A stretch of 64,000 bases of DNA from Gracilibacillus alcaliphilus (GTDB taxonomy: Bacteria; Bacillota; Bacilli; Bacillales; Amphibacillaceae), in contig NZ_JAFBFA010000020.1 of NCBI RefSeq assembly GCF_016909015.1, positions 1-64,000 of the forward strand, written 5' to 3'. Of the stretch, positions 25,506 through 34,788 are shown piece after piece; positions within the stretch are counted from its first letter, which is position 1; every line of letters begins with the position of its first letter. A program made the position numbers and the translations under genes. The notes beneath the pieces were generated by a model that was given only the letters and a program-made list of their open reading frames with translations, ran no database searches and was not told where the DNA came from.

Positions 25506-26495
25506 TTACAATCTTTGACTGGTATGTCTAATAATAATTTCAGGTGGTAAAAGTTCATTTTTGATTTCTTCGTTCGAATTCTTTATGTTCAATAGCATAT
25601 TCTCAACCGCTTTTTTGCCAATTTGTTTAATGGGTTGCTGTATAGTAGTTAATTTAGGAGCAATGACTTTGGTTAGGGGAATATTATCATAGCCGACAAT
25701 TCCAATATCATCGGGAATCTTTAAGTTATGCTGACGGACTGCTTCCAGTGCTCCAATTGCCATTAAATCATTTGCAATAAATATACCATCAGGCGGATGT
25801 GATAGTGCTAGAAATCTAATCATTGCTTCATAGCCGCTCTCAATTTGAAAGTCACCAAACTGTATCAGCACCGGATCATACGTTATGTCTTTTTCTTTTA
25901 AGGCGTCTAAGTAACCATTATAGCGATCGATGGCCGTAGATGCTTCGGAAGGTCCTCGTATATGCGCAACTCTGTTGTACCCTTGTTCAATTAAGTGTAA
26001 GGTGGCCAGTTTACCGCCGTATCGATTATCTGTACTGACAGAAGATACCCCCCCTTCACCATATGCATCCAGTATAATGAATGGAATCTTGCTTTTGGAT
26101 AATTCCTTTACATGATAACTGGTAACAGCCCCAACAACCATGATACCGTCTACATGCTGTTCCAGATCGATAAAGGTTTTTCTTATTTTTAGAATATCGT
26201 TATCGGAATTACAGTTGATAATATTGTAATTCTCTTTACGTGCTTGATGTTCAATCACCCTTGATAATTCTGCAAAAAAAGGATTTCTAATGTCAGGGAT
26301 GATTAATGCTAATAAGCCAGTTTTATTGTTTGATAGGGAACGAGCATAATGATTAGGTTTGTAGTTGAGCTCTTTGATCGCCAATTCTATTCTTTTCTGT
26401 GTTGCTTCGTTTACATAGCCGCTCTTATTAATGAACCGTGATATAGTTGCCGTCGATGTTCCAGCTAATTTTGCTACATCTTTGATTGTTGCCAT
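25506..26495 (-). CDS. LacI-family transcriptional regulator
   Basis: The 329-residue repressor starts MATIKDVAKLAGTSTATISR, the LacI helix-turn-helix with hinge helix NYKPNHYARSL, followed by a ribose-binding-protein-like sensor domain (GLLALIIPDIRNPFFAEL, FIILDAYGE, GIVGYDNIPL). The start at 26495 is 9 nt after CGGAGG; the frame extends 10 codons further without need. It is divergent from the ABC-glycohydrolase-ribokinase operon, whose leader holds two LacI-type palindromes, and is its likely repressor. Confidence 0.93.
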   Translation of the reverse strand: MATIKDVAKLAGTSTATISRFINKSGYVNEATQKRIELAIKELNYKPNHYARSLSNNKTGLLALIIPDIRNPFFAELSRVIEHQARKENYNIINCNSDNDILKIRKTFIDLEQHVDGIMVVGAVTSYHVKELSKSKIPFIILDAYGEGGVSSVSTDNRYGGKLATLHLIEQGYNRVAHIRGPSEASTAIDRYNGYLDALKEKDITYDPVLIQFGDFQIESGYEAMIRFLALSHPPDGIFIANDLMAIGALEAVRQHNLKIPDDIGIVGYDNIPLTKVIAPKLTTIQQPIKQIGKKAVENMLLNIKNSNEEIKNELLPPEIIIRHTSQRL

Positions 26496-26674
26496 ATGTC
26501 CATGCCTCCGTAAAAATTTTAGCACCTGTAATCGGTAACATATTTATCTTTTACTACCATATCACTTTTATCATGTTATGTAAATTGAGATTAATCATAT
26601 TTTTCCAGTTAAATATGAATTTTATGAAATTATATGTAATTTTCATGTTTTTATGAAATATTTACACTTTTATA

Positions 26675-26703
26675 TTTACAAGAATGAAAAATTTATGTAA
26701 AAT
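26675..26703 (+). promoter_or_regulatory. Promoter of the ABC-glycohydrolase-ribokinase operon
   Basis: TTTACA (26675-26680), 17-bp spacer, TAAAAT (26698-26703) preceded directly by TG. The predicted start is near 26710, just before two operator-like repeats. Confidence 0.55.
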
Positions 26704-26720
26704 ACAATTAATATTCTAAG

Positions 26721-26765
26721 TGTAAGCCTTTTCACTTGGAAATGAAAATTATGTAAAGGGTTACA
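26721..26765 (+). promoter_or_regulatory. Two LacI/CcpA-type operator repeats
   Basis: TGTAAGCCTTTTCA (26721-26734) and TGTAAAGGGTTACA (26752-26765) each differ from the cre consensus at one core position. The second is a symmetric TGTAA/TTACA repeat. Their centres are 31 bp apart, about three helical turns, and both lie downstream of the predicted start, fitting repression by roadblock. The flanks AAGTGTAA and TTACACTT are also inverted copies. Confidence 0.55.
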
Positions 26766-26870
26766 CTTGGAGGTGAGGAAAACTTATCTAGATAAATAGC
26801 TTCGATCAAGAGGGAACAGGTGTGTAACGCAATTGAGATGAGAAACCATAATAACCAAGGGGGTTATAGG

Positions 26871-28139
26871 ATGAAAAAGTTATCTATCTTTCTATTATTA
26901 GTATTAGCTGTCCTTATAGCAGGTTGCAGTAATTCAGATTCTTCAGAAGGCTCAGATTCAGATGGTGATGGACAAGTTACTATCCAAATGGCGATTAGTG
27001 GAAGTAATGCTGAACAAGCAATTAGAAAGGCAACGGCAGACGCCTTTATGGAGGAGAATCCGGACATTAAGATTGAATGGGTAGATTTAGGTGACAGACG
27101 TTATGAAAAGACACTGACACTGATTTCAGGGGGAAATGCCCCAGATATCCTTTATCTAAATGAATGGGTACCAGCATTAGCGAGTCGTAATGCATTATTA
27201 CCATTGGATGATCTGATAGAATCTGATGAATCCTTTTCACTCGATCTTTTCTATGACGGTTTAATCAATGGCAATATTTATGAAGATCAATTATATGCAC
27301 TTCCGCAAGAGGTATCTCCATTTGTTGTTTATTATAATAAGGAACTATTTGATCAGACAGGTGTTGATTATCCGACAGATGATTGGACACAAGAAGAATT
27401 CTATCAAATAGCTGAACAGTTAACAGACGCTGGAAAAAATCAATACGGCTATTTACATGAAAATGGCTATAATCCTACACTAGGATGGGTATTCCGTAAT
27501 GGCGGAGAATTATTTAATGACCAAAGAGCAAGCGGATTAGATTCAGCAGGTACATTAGAGGCATTAGAGTTTATTAATGACATCGTACAAAATAAATTAT
27601 CACCGAATCCAGCTCAATTAGAAGCGACAGGACAGGGAGCGGACGCACAATTCCGAAACCAGCAGGTAGCCATGATTAGTGCTGGAATGTGGCTCTTGCC
27701 GCCATTTAAGGAAGAAGCACTTCCTTTTGAATGGGATGTCGTAAAAATGCCAGTTGCAGCAAATCAAACGGTAGGAGCAGGAATTTTGAACTGGGGTATA
27801 TCTAATCAAACAGAACATCCGGAAGAAGCGTGGGAAGTATTAAAATACTTCGTCGGTCATGAAGGAATGATGAAAGTAGCCGAAAGTAATATGGCCCTGC
27901 CGGCAAGTGAAGATGAAGAAGCCAACCAAGTGATTTTGGATTCAGGATTCCCTGAAAATGTAGCTGCTTTTGTTGATAGTGCAGATTCTGTTGTGATGGA
28001 TGGTTATACATCACCATTCACTTCAGAAATAGATGAAATGTTTAAACAAGAAGTTGAAAAAATGCTGTTAGGTAAAGAAGACCCGCAAACAACACAAGAA
28101 CAGCTTCATTCAAAATTGAATGAAATTATTAATCAGTAG
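26871..28139 (+). CDS. Sugar ABC transporter binding lipoprotein, family 1
   Basis: The 422-residue protein has a lipoprotein signal MKKLSIFLLLVLAVLIAGCS (lipobox IAGC) and the family-1 fold: ITEP-like start replaced by QVTIQMAISG, then DILYLNEWVPALASRNALLPL, YALPQEVSPFVVYYNKELF and AEQLTDAG. It captures a sugar or sugar-like ligand outside the membrane. ATG 26871 follows GGGGGTTATAGG. It leads the operon; two permeases follow. Confidence 0.92.
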   Translation: MKKLSIFLLLVLAVLIAGCSNSDSSEGSDSDGDGQVTIQMAISGSNAEQAIRKATADAFMEENPDIKIEWVDLGDRRYEKTLTLISGGNAPDILYLNEWVPALASRNALLPLDDLIESDESFSLDLFYDGLINGNIYEDQLYALPQEVSPFVVYYNKELFDQTGVDYPTDDWTQEEFYQIAEQLTDAGKNQYGYLHENGYNPTLGWVFRNGGELFNDQRASGLDSAGTLEALEFINDIVQNKLSPNPAQLEATGQGADAQFRNQQVAMISAGMWLLPPFKEEALPFEWDVVKMPVAANQTVGAGILNWGISNQTEHPEEAWEVLKYFVGHEGMMKVAESNMALPASEDEEANQVILDSGFPENVAAFVDSADSVVMDGYTSPFTSEIDEMFKQEVEKMLLGKEDPQTTQEQLHSKLNEIINQ

Positions 28140-28157
28140 TCTATAGGAGGTGGCTTT

Positions 28158-29042
28158 GTGGAGTCCATCCGTAAATTGATGGGGAGGGAAGCTTTTTGGG
28201 GGTATGTCTTTATTACCCCCATTTTAATAGGATTTGCTGTATTCATGTTTTATCCTTTGATTGCCTCCCTTTACTTAAGTCTGACTGAATCCGATGGGAT
28301 TAATCCATCCAGCTTTATCGGGCTAGAGAATTATACAACATTAATGGCAGATGAAGAGTTTCTGAATTCGTTGAAGGTGACACTAATTTATGTAGCAGGG
28401 ACAGTACCTCTAGGTGCCATACTGGCATTATTGGTTGCTGTCTTGCTAAATCAGAAAATTAGATTTGTCAATGCCTATCGAACAGCCTTTTTTATCCCAG
28501 TAATCACCTCAATGGTGGCGGTTGCGACAGTTTGGAAATGGCTGTACAACACAGATTATGGTCTGATCAATGGTATGCTGGCAAAGATGGGATTATATGA
28601 ACCGCCTTGGCTTGCTAGCGAAGAGTGGGCATTATTGTCGATTATTATTATGAGTATCTGGAAAGGCTTAGGCTTTAATATGGTAATTTATTTAGCCGGA
28701 TTACAGAATATTTCCGTATCCTTATATGAAGCGGCAAAGATAGATGGTGCCAATGGTTTTCAGCGTTTATTTCACATTACTATACCACTTTTAAGACATA
28801 CGACCTTATTTGTGGTGATAATGTCTATTATTAACTCGTTTCAAGTGTTTGATCAGGTATACATTATGACGAATGGAGGTCCTGCTGACTCCACTTCTGT
28901 CATTGTATTCTACATTTATCAAAATGCGTTCCTATTCTTCAAACAAGGTTACGCCTCAGCGATGGCTTATATCTTATTTATTATCATTTTTATCATTACC
29001 TTTATTCAAATGAAGATTACCAATCGTAAAGATGTGGTATAG
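28158..29042 (+). CDS. Sugar ABC transporter permease, MalF-like
   Basis: The 294-residue permease has six membrane segments, starting FITPILIGFAVFMFYPLIAS, and the EAA loop YEAAKIDGANGFQRLFHITIP (about 192-212). The start is GTG with AGGAGGTGG 5 nt upstream. It works with the downstream MalG-like permease. No ATPase gene is present; CUT1 systems in Bacilli often use a shared MsmX-type ATPase coded elsewhere. Confidence 0.93.
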   Translation: MESIRKLMGREAFWGYVFITPILIGFAVFMFYPLIASLYLSLTESDGINPSSFIGLENYTTLMADEEFLNSLKVTLIYVAGTVPLGAILALLVAVLLNQKIRFVNAYRTAFFIPVITSMVAVATVWKWLYNTDYGLINGMLAKMGLYEPPWLASEEWALLSIIIMSIWKGLGFNMVIYLAGLQNISVSLYEAAKIDGANGFQRLFHITIPLLRHTTLFVVIMSIINSFQVFDQVYIMTNGGPADSTSVIVFYIYQNAFLFFKQGYASAMAYILFIIIFIITFIQMKITNRKDVV

Positions 29043-29059
29043 GAGGGAGTGAGGCTAGT

Positions 29060-29926
29060 ATGAGTGTAAAAAATGAAGCACAGGCGGGCAGAATCGACAC
29101 GAAAACAAAGAATAGGATTATTCGCTTCTGTGTTCATGTGATGCTGATAGCAGGTGCTATCACGATGATTCTGCCTTTTCTATGGATGTTATCAAGTTCT
29201 TTGAAAACTACTAATGATATGTATACGTTTCCGCCAACATGGATTCCTAATCCGGTGATGTGGGAAAACTATCTTTATATGTTTCAAAGTGCACCATGGG
29301 GAGTGTATGCGTGGAATTCGTTAAAGGTGTCTGTACTAGTTGTGATTGGGCATGTCATTGTCAGTGCGATGGGGGCATATGCTTTTGCCAGACTGAAGTT
29401 TCCTGGTAGGAATGTGCTATTTATCATTATTCTTGCTACAATGATGATCCCTTACCACGTAACAATGATTCCAACTTTTAAGATTCTAAGGGAATTAGGC
29501 TGGCTGAATACGCATTGGGCATTGATTATACCGCCATTATTTAGTGCATTTGGTTTGTTTTTATTGCGGCAATTCTTCTTGGGAATTCCAAAAGAACTAG
29601 AAGAGGCGGCAAGGATAGACGGTGCGAGTTATCCGAGGATATTTGTAAGTATTATTTTGCCGATATCTCTTCCGGCATTAACAACATTAGCAATCTTTAC
29701 GTTTATGACGCAATGGAACGATTTTCTGGCGCCATTAATTTATATTAACGATGAATTGTTAAAGACACTGTCGTTAGGGTTGGCTACTTTCCAAGGGACA
29801 TATACAACCCAATGGAATTATTTAATGGCGGGATCATTTATTGTGTTACTGCCGATTCTCTTTATCTATATTTTTGCGCAGCGATATTTTATCGAAGGCG
29901 TGATGATGAGTGGAATGAAAGAATAA
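29060..29926 (+). CDS. Sugar ABC transporter permease, MalG-like
   Basis: The 288-residue permease has six membrane segments and the EAA loop EEAARIDGASYPRIFVSIILP (about 179-199). The N-terminal WMLSSSLKTTNDMYTFPPTW is the normal CUT1 pattern. It begins 17 bp after the MalF-like gene behind AGGAGGGAGTG. Confidence 0.93.
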   Translation: MSVKNEAQAGRIDTKTKNRIIRFCVHVMLIAGAITMILPFLWMLSSSLKTTNDMYTFPPTWIPNPVMWENYLYMFQSAPWGVYAWNSLKVSVLVVIGHVIVSAMGAYAFARLKFPGRNVLFIIILATMMIPYHVTMIPTFKILRELGWLNTHWALIIPPLFSAFGLFLLRQFFLGIPKELEEAARIDGASYPRIFVSIILPISLPALTTLAIFTFMTQWNDFLAPLIYINDELLKTLSLGLATFQGTYTTQWNYLMAGSFIVLLPILFIYIFAQRYFIEGVMMSGMKE

Positions 29927-29951
29927 TAGTATATAAAAGGAGTAGATGTAG

Positions 29952-32118
29952 ATGCAACATACACAGTTGAATCACGCAGGAATTCCAAACGATTATGTGG
30001 AGAAGGTATATGCCGGCTGGCTGGCAAAAGTAATTGGTGTTCGACATGGAGCTAATATTGAGGGTTGGACTTATGAGCAGATCCAACATGCTTTTGGTGA
30101 AGTGACGGGGTATTTACATGAATTTAAGAATTTTGCCGCTGATGATGACTTGAATGGGCCGCTCTTTTTCTTGAAGGCTATGGAAGATTATGCTGCAGAC
30201 AGAGAACTGACGGCAGAAGATGTTGGTTTAACATGGTTAAACTATGTGCCAGATCAACATGGTTTTTTCTGGTGGGGCGGATATGGCATTTCCAGTGAGC
30301 ATACAGCATATTCTAATTTGAAAAATGGAATAGCTGCACCAAGATCGGGTTCTATTGAACAGAATGGAGCACAGGTTGCCGAGCAAATTGGGGGGGCAAA
30401 TATTTATTGATGTTTGGGGATTAATTGCCCCTAATAACCCGGAATTGGCAGCTGAATTTGCCGAGAAGGCGGCTAGTGTTTCTCATGACCGCGAAGGTAT
30501 TTATGGCGGACAGTTTATCGCTGCTTGTATAGCAGCTGCATTTAGCGCATCAAGCATGGATGAGATTATCGCAGCAGGTCTGCGAGTAATTCCTGCTGAT
30601 AGTGAATATGTAAGGGTGACCAAAGCCGTAATGGATTTTCATCAGGCACATCCTGATAATTGGCGCGATTGCTTTCAATTTGTGAAAGATAATTTCGGAT
30701 ATGATCGTTATCCAGGTGTTTGTCATATCATTCCTAATAGTGCTGTTATGGTTCTATCTTTGTTGTATGGTGAAGGAGATTTCTCTAAGACGATTAATAT
30801 ATGTAATATGTGTGGCTGGGATACAGACTGTAATGTAGGGAATGTAGGTACCATTATGGGTGTTTACAAGGGGCTTGATGGTATAGAAGACAGCTGGAGA
30901 AAACCAATTAATGATTTTCTATGTACTTCCAGTGTAATTGGCGCAGCTAATATAACAGATATACCGGCCTCTGCTACTTATACAGCAGCAATTGGTTATA
31001 AGGTGGCACAAACAGAAAGAAGCGACTATTTTCAAAAAATACTGACAGGGGAAGCTCCCGTTTTCCATTTTGAATATCCTGGTTCCACTCATGCCTTTTT
31101 AACAGAGGTTGATGATCAGGAAGATGAGGCACAGATATTTATTGAGAATAGTGAAGAGCAAGCCTTGAATGGACAAAGGTCATTAAAAATGTCCATTGAC
31201 CGCGTCACAGGCGGTAATAGTTATCGATTGTATCAGAAGACATACTATCGCCCTGCTGATTTCAATGACAATCGTTATGATCCTGCCTTTTCTCCTAAGT
31301 TCTATCCAGGTCAAACGGTGGATGTTTCTTTTGCTCAGTCGGCAGGAAATCAGACAGATATCAAGATTCGTTTATATGCCTTAGATAGTAACAATCAAGT
31401 CTATCATTATGGTGATTGGCAAACGATAACAGATACTGATTGGGCAAACATTTCCTATACGGTTCCTTATTTAGCAGATGCCTGTATTGAAGAAGTAGGT
31501 GTAGAAATAACGCCATTAGCAACAGCCCATGGCGGTTTAGTCTATTATTTAGACAGCATGGATTTTCAAGGACAGCCAAACTATCAAATTGATTTCAGCA
31601 ACTCTTCATTGGAAGAGTGGAATCCAATTCACCAGGAAATTAATCAGTTCACCTATTTGAGAGGACATTGGGTTCTGGAAGATGGATATTTAAGTGGCAG
31701 TATGTCTGGTGAGGCAGCTGAGTGTTATACAGGTGCTCCAGAATGGGATAATTATGAGGTTAATGCTGTTATCCTGCCGAAAGTGGGTTACCATCACCGT
31801 GTACTGTTCCGCGTGCAAGGCGCTATTCGTTCTTATGCCGTTGGCTTAGAGGAAGGTAATAAGCTGGTATTGCTGAAGAATGATCATGGCTATCAAGTGT
31901 TGGCAGAAGCGGAGGTTGATTGGAAATTAGATCAATCTTATACGGTGAATATTCAGGCAGATCAGAATACCATTACGGTTAGTTTAGATGGAACGAAATA
32001 TATCACGTTTACCGATGACCAATCTCCATATATGCAGGGACAAATTGGATTTGGTAATATTAAAGGTAGCAGAACTTATTATAAGAGCTACTCTGTGTCA
32101 GGGATAGCCCATCGTTAA
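29952..32118 (+). pseudogene. ADP-ribosylglycohydrolase family gene, frameshifted at a G7 tract
   Basis: The first frame (29952-30410) starts MQHTQLNHAGIPNDYVEKVY with AGGAGTAGATGT upstream. At G7 (30390-30396) it leaves the reading frame that continues to 32118; with six G the two join smoothly as AEQIGGQIFIDVWGLIAP. The joined protein would be about 722 residues. The ADP-ribosylglycohydrolase domain (about 15-345) keeps the metal motifs ADDDLNG and GWDTDCNVGNVGTIMG. A middle beta-sandwich (about 360-535) and a C-terminal LamG/DUF1080-like sandwich (about 550-720, ending GQIGFGNIKGSRTYYKSYSV) follow. No signal peptide, so cytosolic. The family removes ribosyl groups; with a ribokinase next door the product is probably ribose. 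The break may be phase variation, slippage, recent mutation or a sequencing error. Confidence 0.8.
30390..30396 (+). repeat. G7 homopolymer at the frameshift
   Basis: Seven G between AAATT and CAAATA. One G fewer restores one open frame through the whole glycohydrolase gene. Confidence 0.85.
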
Positions 32119-32143
32119 ATTGAAGACAAGGGGAGTGGAGAGC

Positions 32144-33070
32144 ATGCCCTCGATCATTGTGGTAGGCAGTGCGAATATGGATATTGTCACCCGGGTTTCG
32201 CATTACCCCAAGCCAGGTGAAACCATATTTGGCCAGCAGACATCTTTTTACTCAGGTGGAAAAGGTGCTAATCAATCGATAGCTGCCAAAAGGTCGGGAG
32301 CGGAAGTTCATTTTGTTGGTGCTTTAGGGAATGACTTTTTTGGTAATGAACTGTACCGTATCCTTCGTGAGGAAGCGATAGACCTGGATGGTATGCTGAA
32401 AAAAGCGGTGAATACAGGATTAGCATTAATTACAGTGAATAAAGCTGGTGAAAATAATATTATCTTAAGCCCTGGTGCCAATAATGAATTGTTGCCAAGT
32501 GATCTAGATGAGATCGATTGGGAAGCCTATGAGGCCGTATTATTGCAGAATGAAATACCATGGGAGACTAATGCGTGTGTTTTAGATCAGGCTAAAGATA
32601 AAGGGATTAAGGTCGTGTTTAACCCTGCTCCAGCTGTTCAGCTTTCACCTGAAACATTAAAACAGATCGATTTATTGATTTTGAATGAACATGAAGCAAC
32701 ATCTTTAACCAGCATACCAATTCGCCATATAGACGAAGCAAAAGCAGCCGCCAAAGAAATTATCCTTCAAGGTGCTAAAGAAGTTATTTTGACGCTTGGT
32801 TTGCAAGGTTCCCTTTATATGAATGATAAAATGGAGGTAGTGGAATGTCCTGCCTATCCAATTGAAACAGTAGATACTACCGGTGCTGGAGACACCTTTA
32901 TCGGCTCATTTGTTGTAAGGTATCTGCTAAAACAGGATATTCTGTCTTGTTTAAAATATGCCTCAGCCGCAGCAGCACTAGCTGTATCAATCAATGGCGC
33001 GCAGAAGGCGATGCCGTCAGCAGCAGAAGTAGCAGCTTTTCTAGCAGAAAAAGGAGAATTGGTCACTTGA
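32144..33070 (+). CDS. rbsK: Ribokinase (PfkB family)
   Basis: The 308-residue protein has the two PfkB signatures: GGKGANQSIAAKRSGA (about 41-56) and DTTGAGDTFIGSF (about 247-259, with the catalytic Asp). N-terminal IIVVGSANMDIVTRVSHYPKPGET is typical of ribokinase. It makes ribose 5-phosphate from ribose and ATP. ATG 32144 is chosen with GGAG upstream; a TTG eight codons earlier is less likely. It ends the operon and supplies the step after glycohydrolase cleavage. Confidence 0.88.
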   Translation: MPSIIVVGSANMDIVTRVSHYPKPGETIFGQQTSFYSGGKGANQSIAAKRSGAEVHFVGALGNDFFGNELYRILREEAIDLDGMLKKAVNTGLALITVNKAGENNIILSPGANNELLPSDLDEIDWEAYEAVLLQNEIPWETNACVLDQAKDKGIKVVFNPAPAVQLSPETLKQIDLLILNEHEATSLTSIPIRHIDEAKAAAKEIILQGAKEVILTLGLQGSLYMNDKMEVVECPAYPIETVDTTGAGDTFIGSFVVRYLLKQDILSCLKYASAAAALAVSINGAQKAMPSAAEVAAFLAEKGELVT

Positions 33071-33434
33071 ATGTATACTCATCGTTTAGGTGTATTTTCA
33101 GGAAAAGCTGCTGAGCATGTGAAGGTGAGAGCAGTTAAGTTTGAGTTTTGACTGTCTCTGATAAGTGCAGAGATGAAGTTTGTTTGTCAAAAGCAGGAGA
33201 AGCAGATCCATATATAGGTCTGCTTCTTTTTCTTTTCGGCAAATTTTAAATCATGGCCAGCCTTCACTTGCCCCACTTGATTAACTGTGAGTCACTTGAT
33301 TCGAGAGTTCATTGTTTCTCACATGAATGGATTATGTTTCGTGTCAATCTTACTTTTGGTATAATTAGGGTATGAAATGGATCTTCTTTTGGGCTATAGG
33401 CTGCCTTTGTTTCAATAAATAATAGGAGGGGGAG
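33071..33434. other. Intergenic region with terminator
   Basis: No gene is seen in these 364 bp. The only clear element is the terminator at 33198. A TATGGTATAATTAG-like -10 region near 33355-33366 may serve the downstream small gene. Confidence 0.5.
33198..33236 (+). terminator. Terminator of the ribokinase operon
   Basis: AGAAGCAGATC pairs with GGTCTGCTTCT around CATATATA and is followed by TTTTCTTTT. Confidence 0.88.
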
Positions 33435-33872
33435 ATGGATGTGGCTGGCAGTAAATCATTAGGAAAAGACGATTCTAGCGGGTTTGAATTTGCGCAAGAA
33501 ATGCTAGCTGGTGATGTAACGGCAGCAATCAATTTTGACAGGATTCAGCGAAATGCAAAAACGGGAAAATATATTATCTTTGAATATTTATTGTGTGAAG
33601 AAAGCCAGAAGGTTAACCCCTATACAAGTCATCCGAATCGATACTGGCATAAAAATAAACGGAAGTTTTTAAGCCTTTTTCAAGTAGCCAATGATTTAAA
33701 GGCAACCTTATATTTAGTCAATTACGCTAAAAAAGGAACCAAACATGAAGATAAAATTCTGCTGATGGAAGTAATTGACGCCGACGAGAACCATATCCAA
33801 ACAGAAGATTATAAAACAATTCGAAAAGAATTTAGTAAACGCTTTCGGAAATTGAATGCTGCTTGCCTATAG
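33435..33872 (+). CDS. Hypothetical protein, 145 residues
   Basis: Soluble, Lys-rich protein behind AGGAGGGGGAG. It contains KYIIFEYLLCEESQKVNPYT and KFLSLFQVANDLKATLYLVN, an arrangement that recalls nuclease-like folds that read E-Y/K motifs, but I cannot assign it. No membrane segment. It stands alone between the ribokinase operon and two methyltransferases. Confidence 0.65.
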   Translation: MDVAGSKSLGKDDSSGFEFAQEMLAGDVTAAINFDRIQRNAKTGKYIIFEYLLCEESQKVNPYTSHPNRYWHKNKRKFLSLFQVANDLKATLYLVNYAKKGTKHEDKILLMEVIDADENHIQTEDYKTIRKEFSKRFRKLNAACL

Positions 33873-34019
33873 GTGCTGGCTTGTGCAGCTTTTAAGATTG
33901 CCAGATTTGAAAGGCTGATTCAGATTGGCAGAAAGGAAGCTTATTTTTTAAAAGAGATTGCTGCAACTAGCCTAGCTTTTATTTTCTCTATTTTTTTGTA
34001 ATGACAGGGAGGCACTTTC

Positions 34020-34769
34020 ATGAATGAACAAAGTCGTATCAATAAGAAAGCATGGGAGTATCGAGCATATGAGTTTTGGTGTATGAAAGACGGCATGCCT
34101 AGTGAAAAAGCCAAGAAAATTATGGCTAATCCAAAACAAAGTTTAAAAAAACACCAAACTTACTTTAAAAATATCGAACATAAACGAATTGCAAACCTGT
34201 GTGGTTCAAATGGCAGAAGGGCAGTACCATTAGCGTTATTAGGAGCTGATGTGACTGTTTTTGATATATCAGAGGAGAATAAACGGTATGCGTTGGAATT
34301 AGCTGATTGTGCTAATACGTCTATTCACTATATAGTGGGAGATATTCAAGATATTAATCTAGGAATCTATTCTAACTATTTTGATATGCTTTATTTAGAA
34401 GGTGGAATCCTGCATTATTTCAATGATCTCGAAAGTTTTATCTATATCTTGTTTTCTTTATTGAAAAATAACGGAACTATGATTCTTAGTGATTTTCATC
34501 CTGTAAAAAGATGTATAGGCCCTGACCTTACCTTTGTGCCACAGTATTTTGATCAGCAGTTAACCAGTGGTGATGTGGCTTATAAATCATATTTCCCTGA
34601 TCAGGAGCAGAGTGATTTTCCAGAAGTAGCTGTCACTTCACACACACTTAGTCAAATAATAAATACCGTGATTCAATCCGGTTTTCAATTGAATCGATTG
34701 GATGAACATCGCGGTTGGAATAATGAAAACTTTCCATGGGAATTTACAATAGTTGCTAAAAAAATATAA
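34020..34769 (+). CDS. Class I SAM-dependent methyltransferase
   Basis: The 249-residue protein has motif I as RIANLCGSNGRRAVPLALLG (about 57-76), then VTVFDISEEN, IVGDIQDI and a post-II segment FDMLYLEGGILHYF. The start follows CAGGGAGGCACTTTC. Members are widespread in Bacilli with unknown acceptors. The next gene, another methyltransferase, starts 19 bp after it. Confidence 0.87.
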   Translation: MNEQSRINKKAWEYRAYEFWCMKDGMPSEKAKKIMANPKQSLKKHQTYFKNIEHKRIANLCGSNGRRAVPLALLGADVTVFDISEENKRYALELADCANTSIHYIVGDIQDINLGIYSNYFDMLYLEGGILHYFNDLESFIYILFSLLKNNGTMILSDFHPVKRCIGPDLTFVPQYFDQQLTSGDVAYKSYFPDQEQSDFPEVAVTSHTLSQIINTVIQSGFQLNRLDEHRGWNNENFPWEFTIVAKKI

Positions 34770-34788
34770 CGATAAGGGAGCTTGGATA

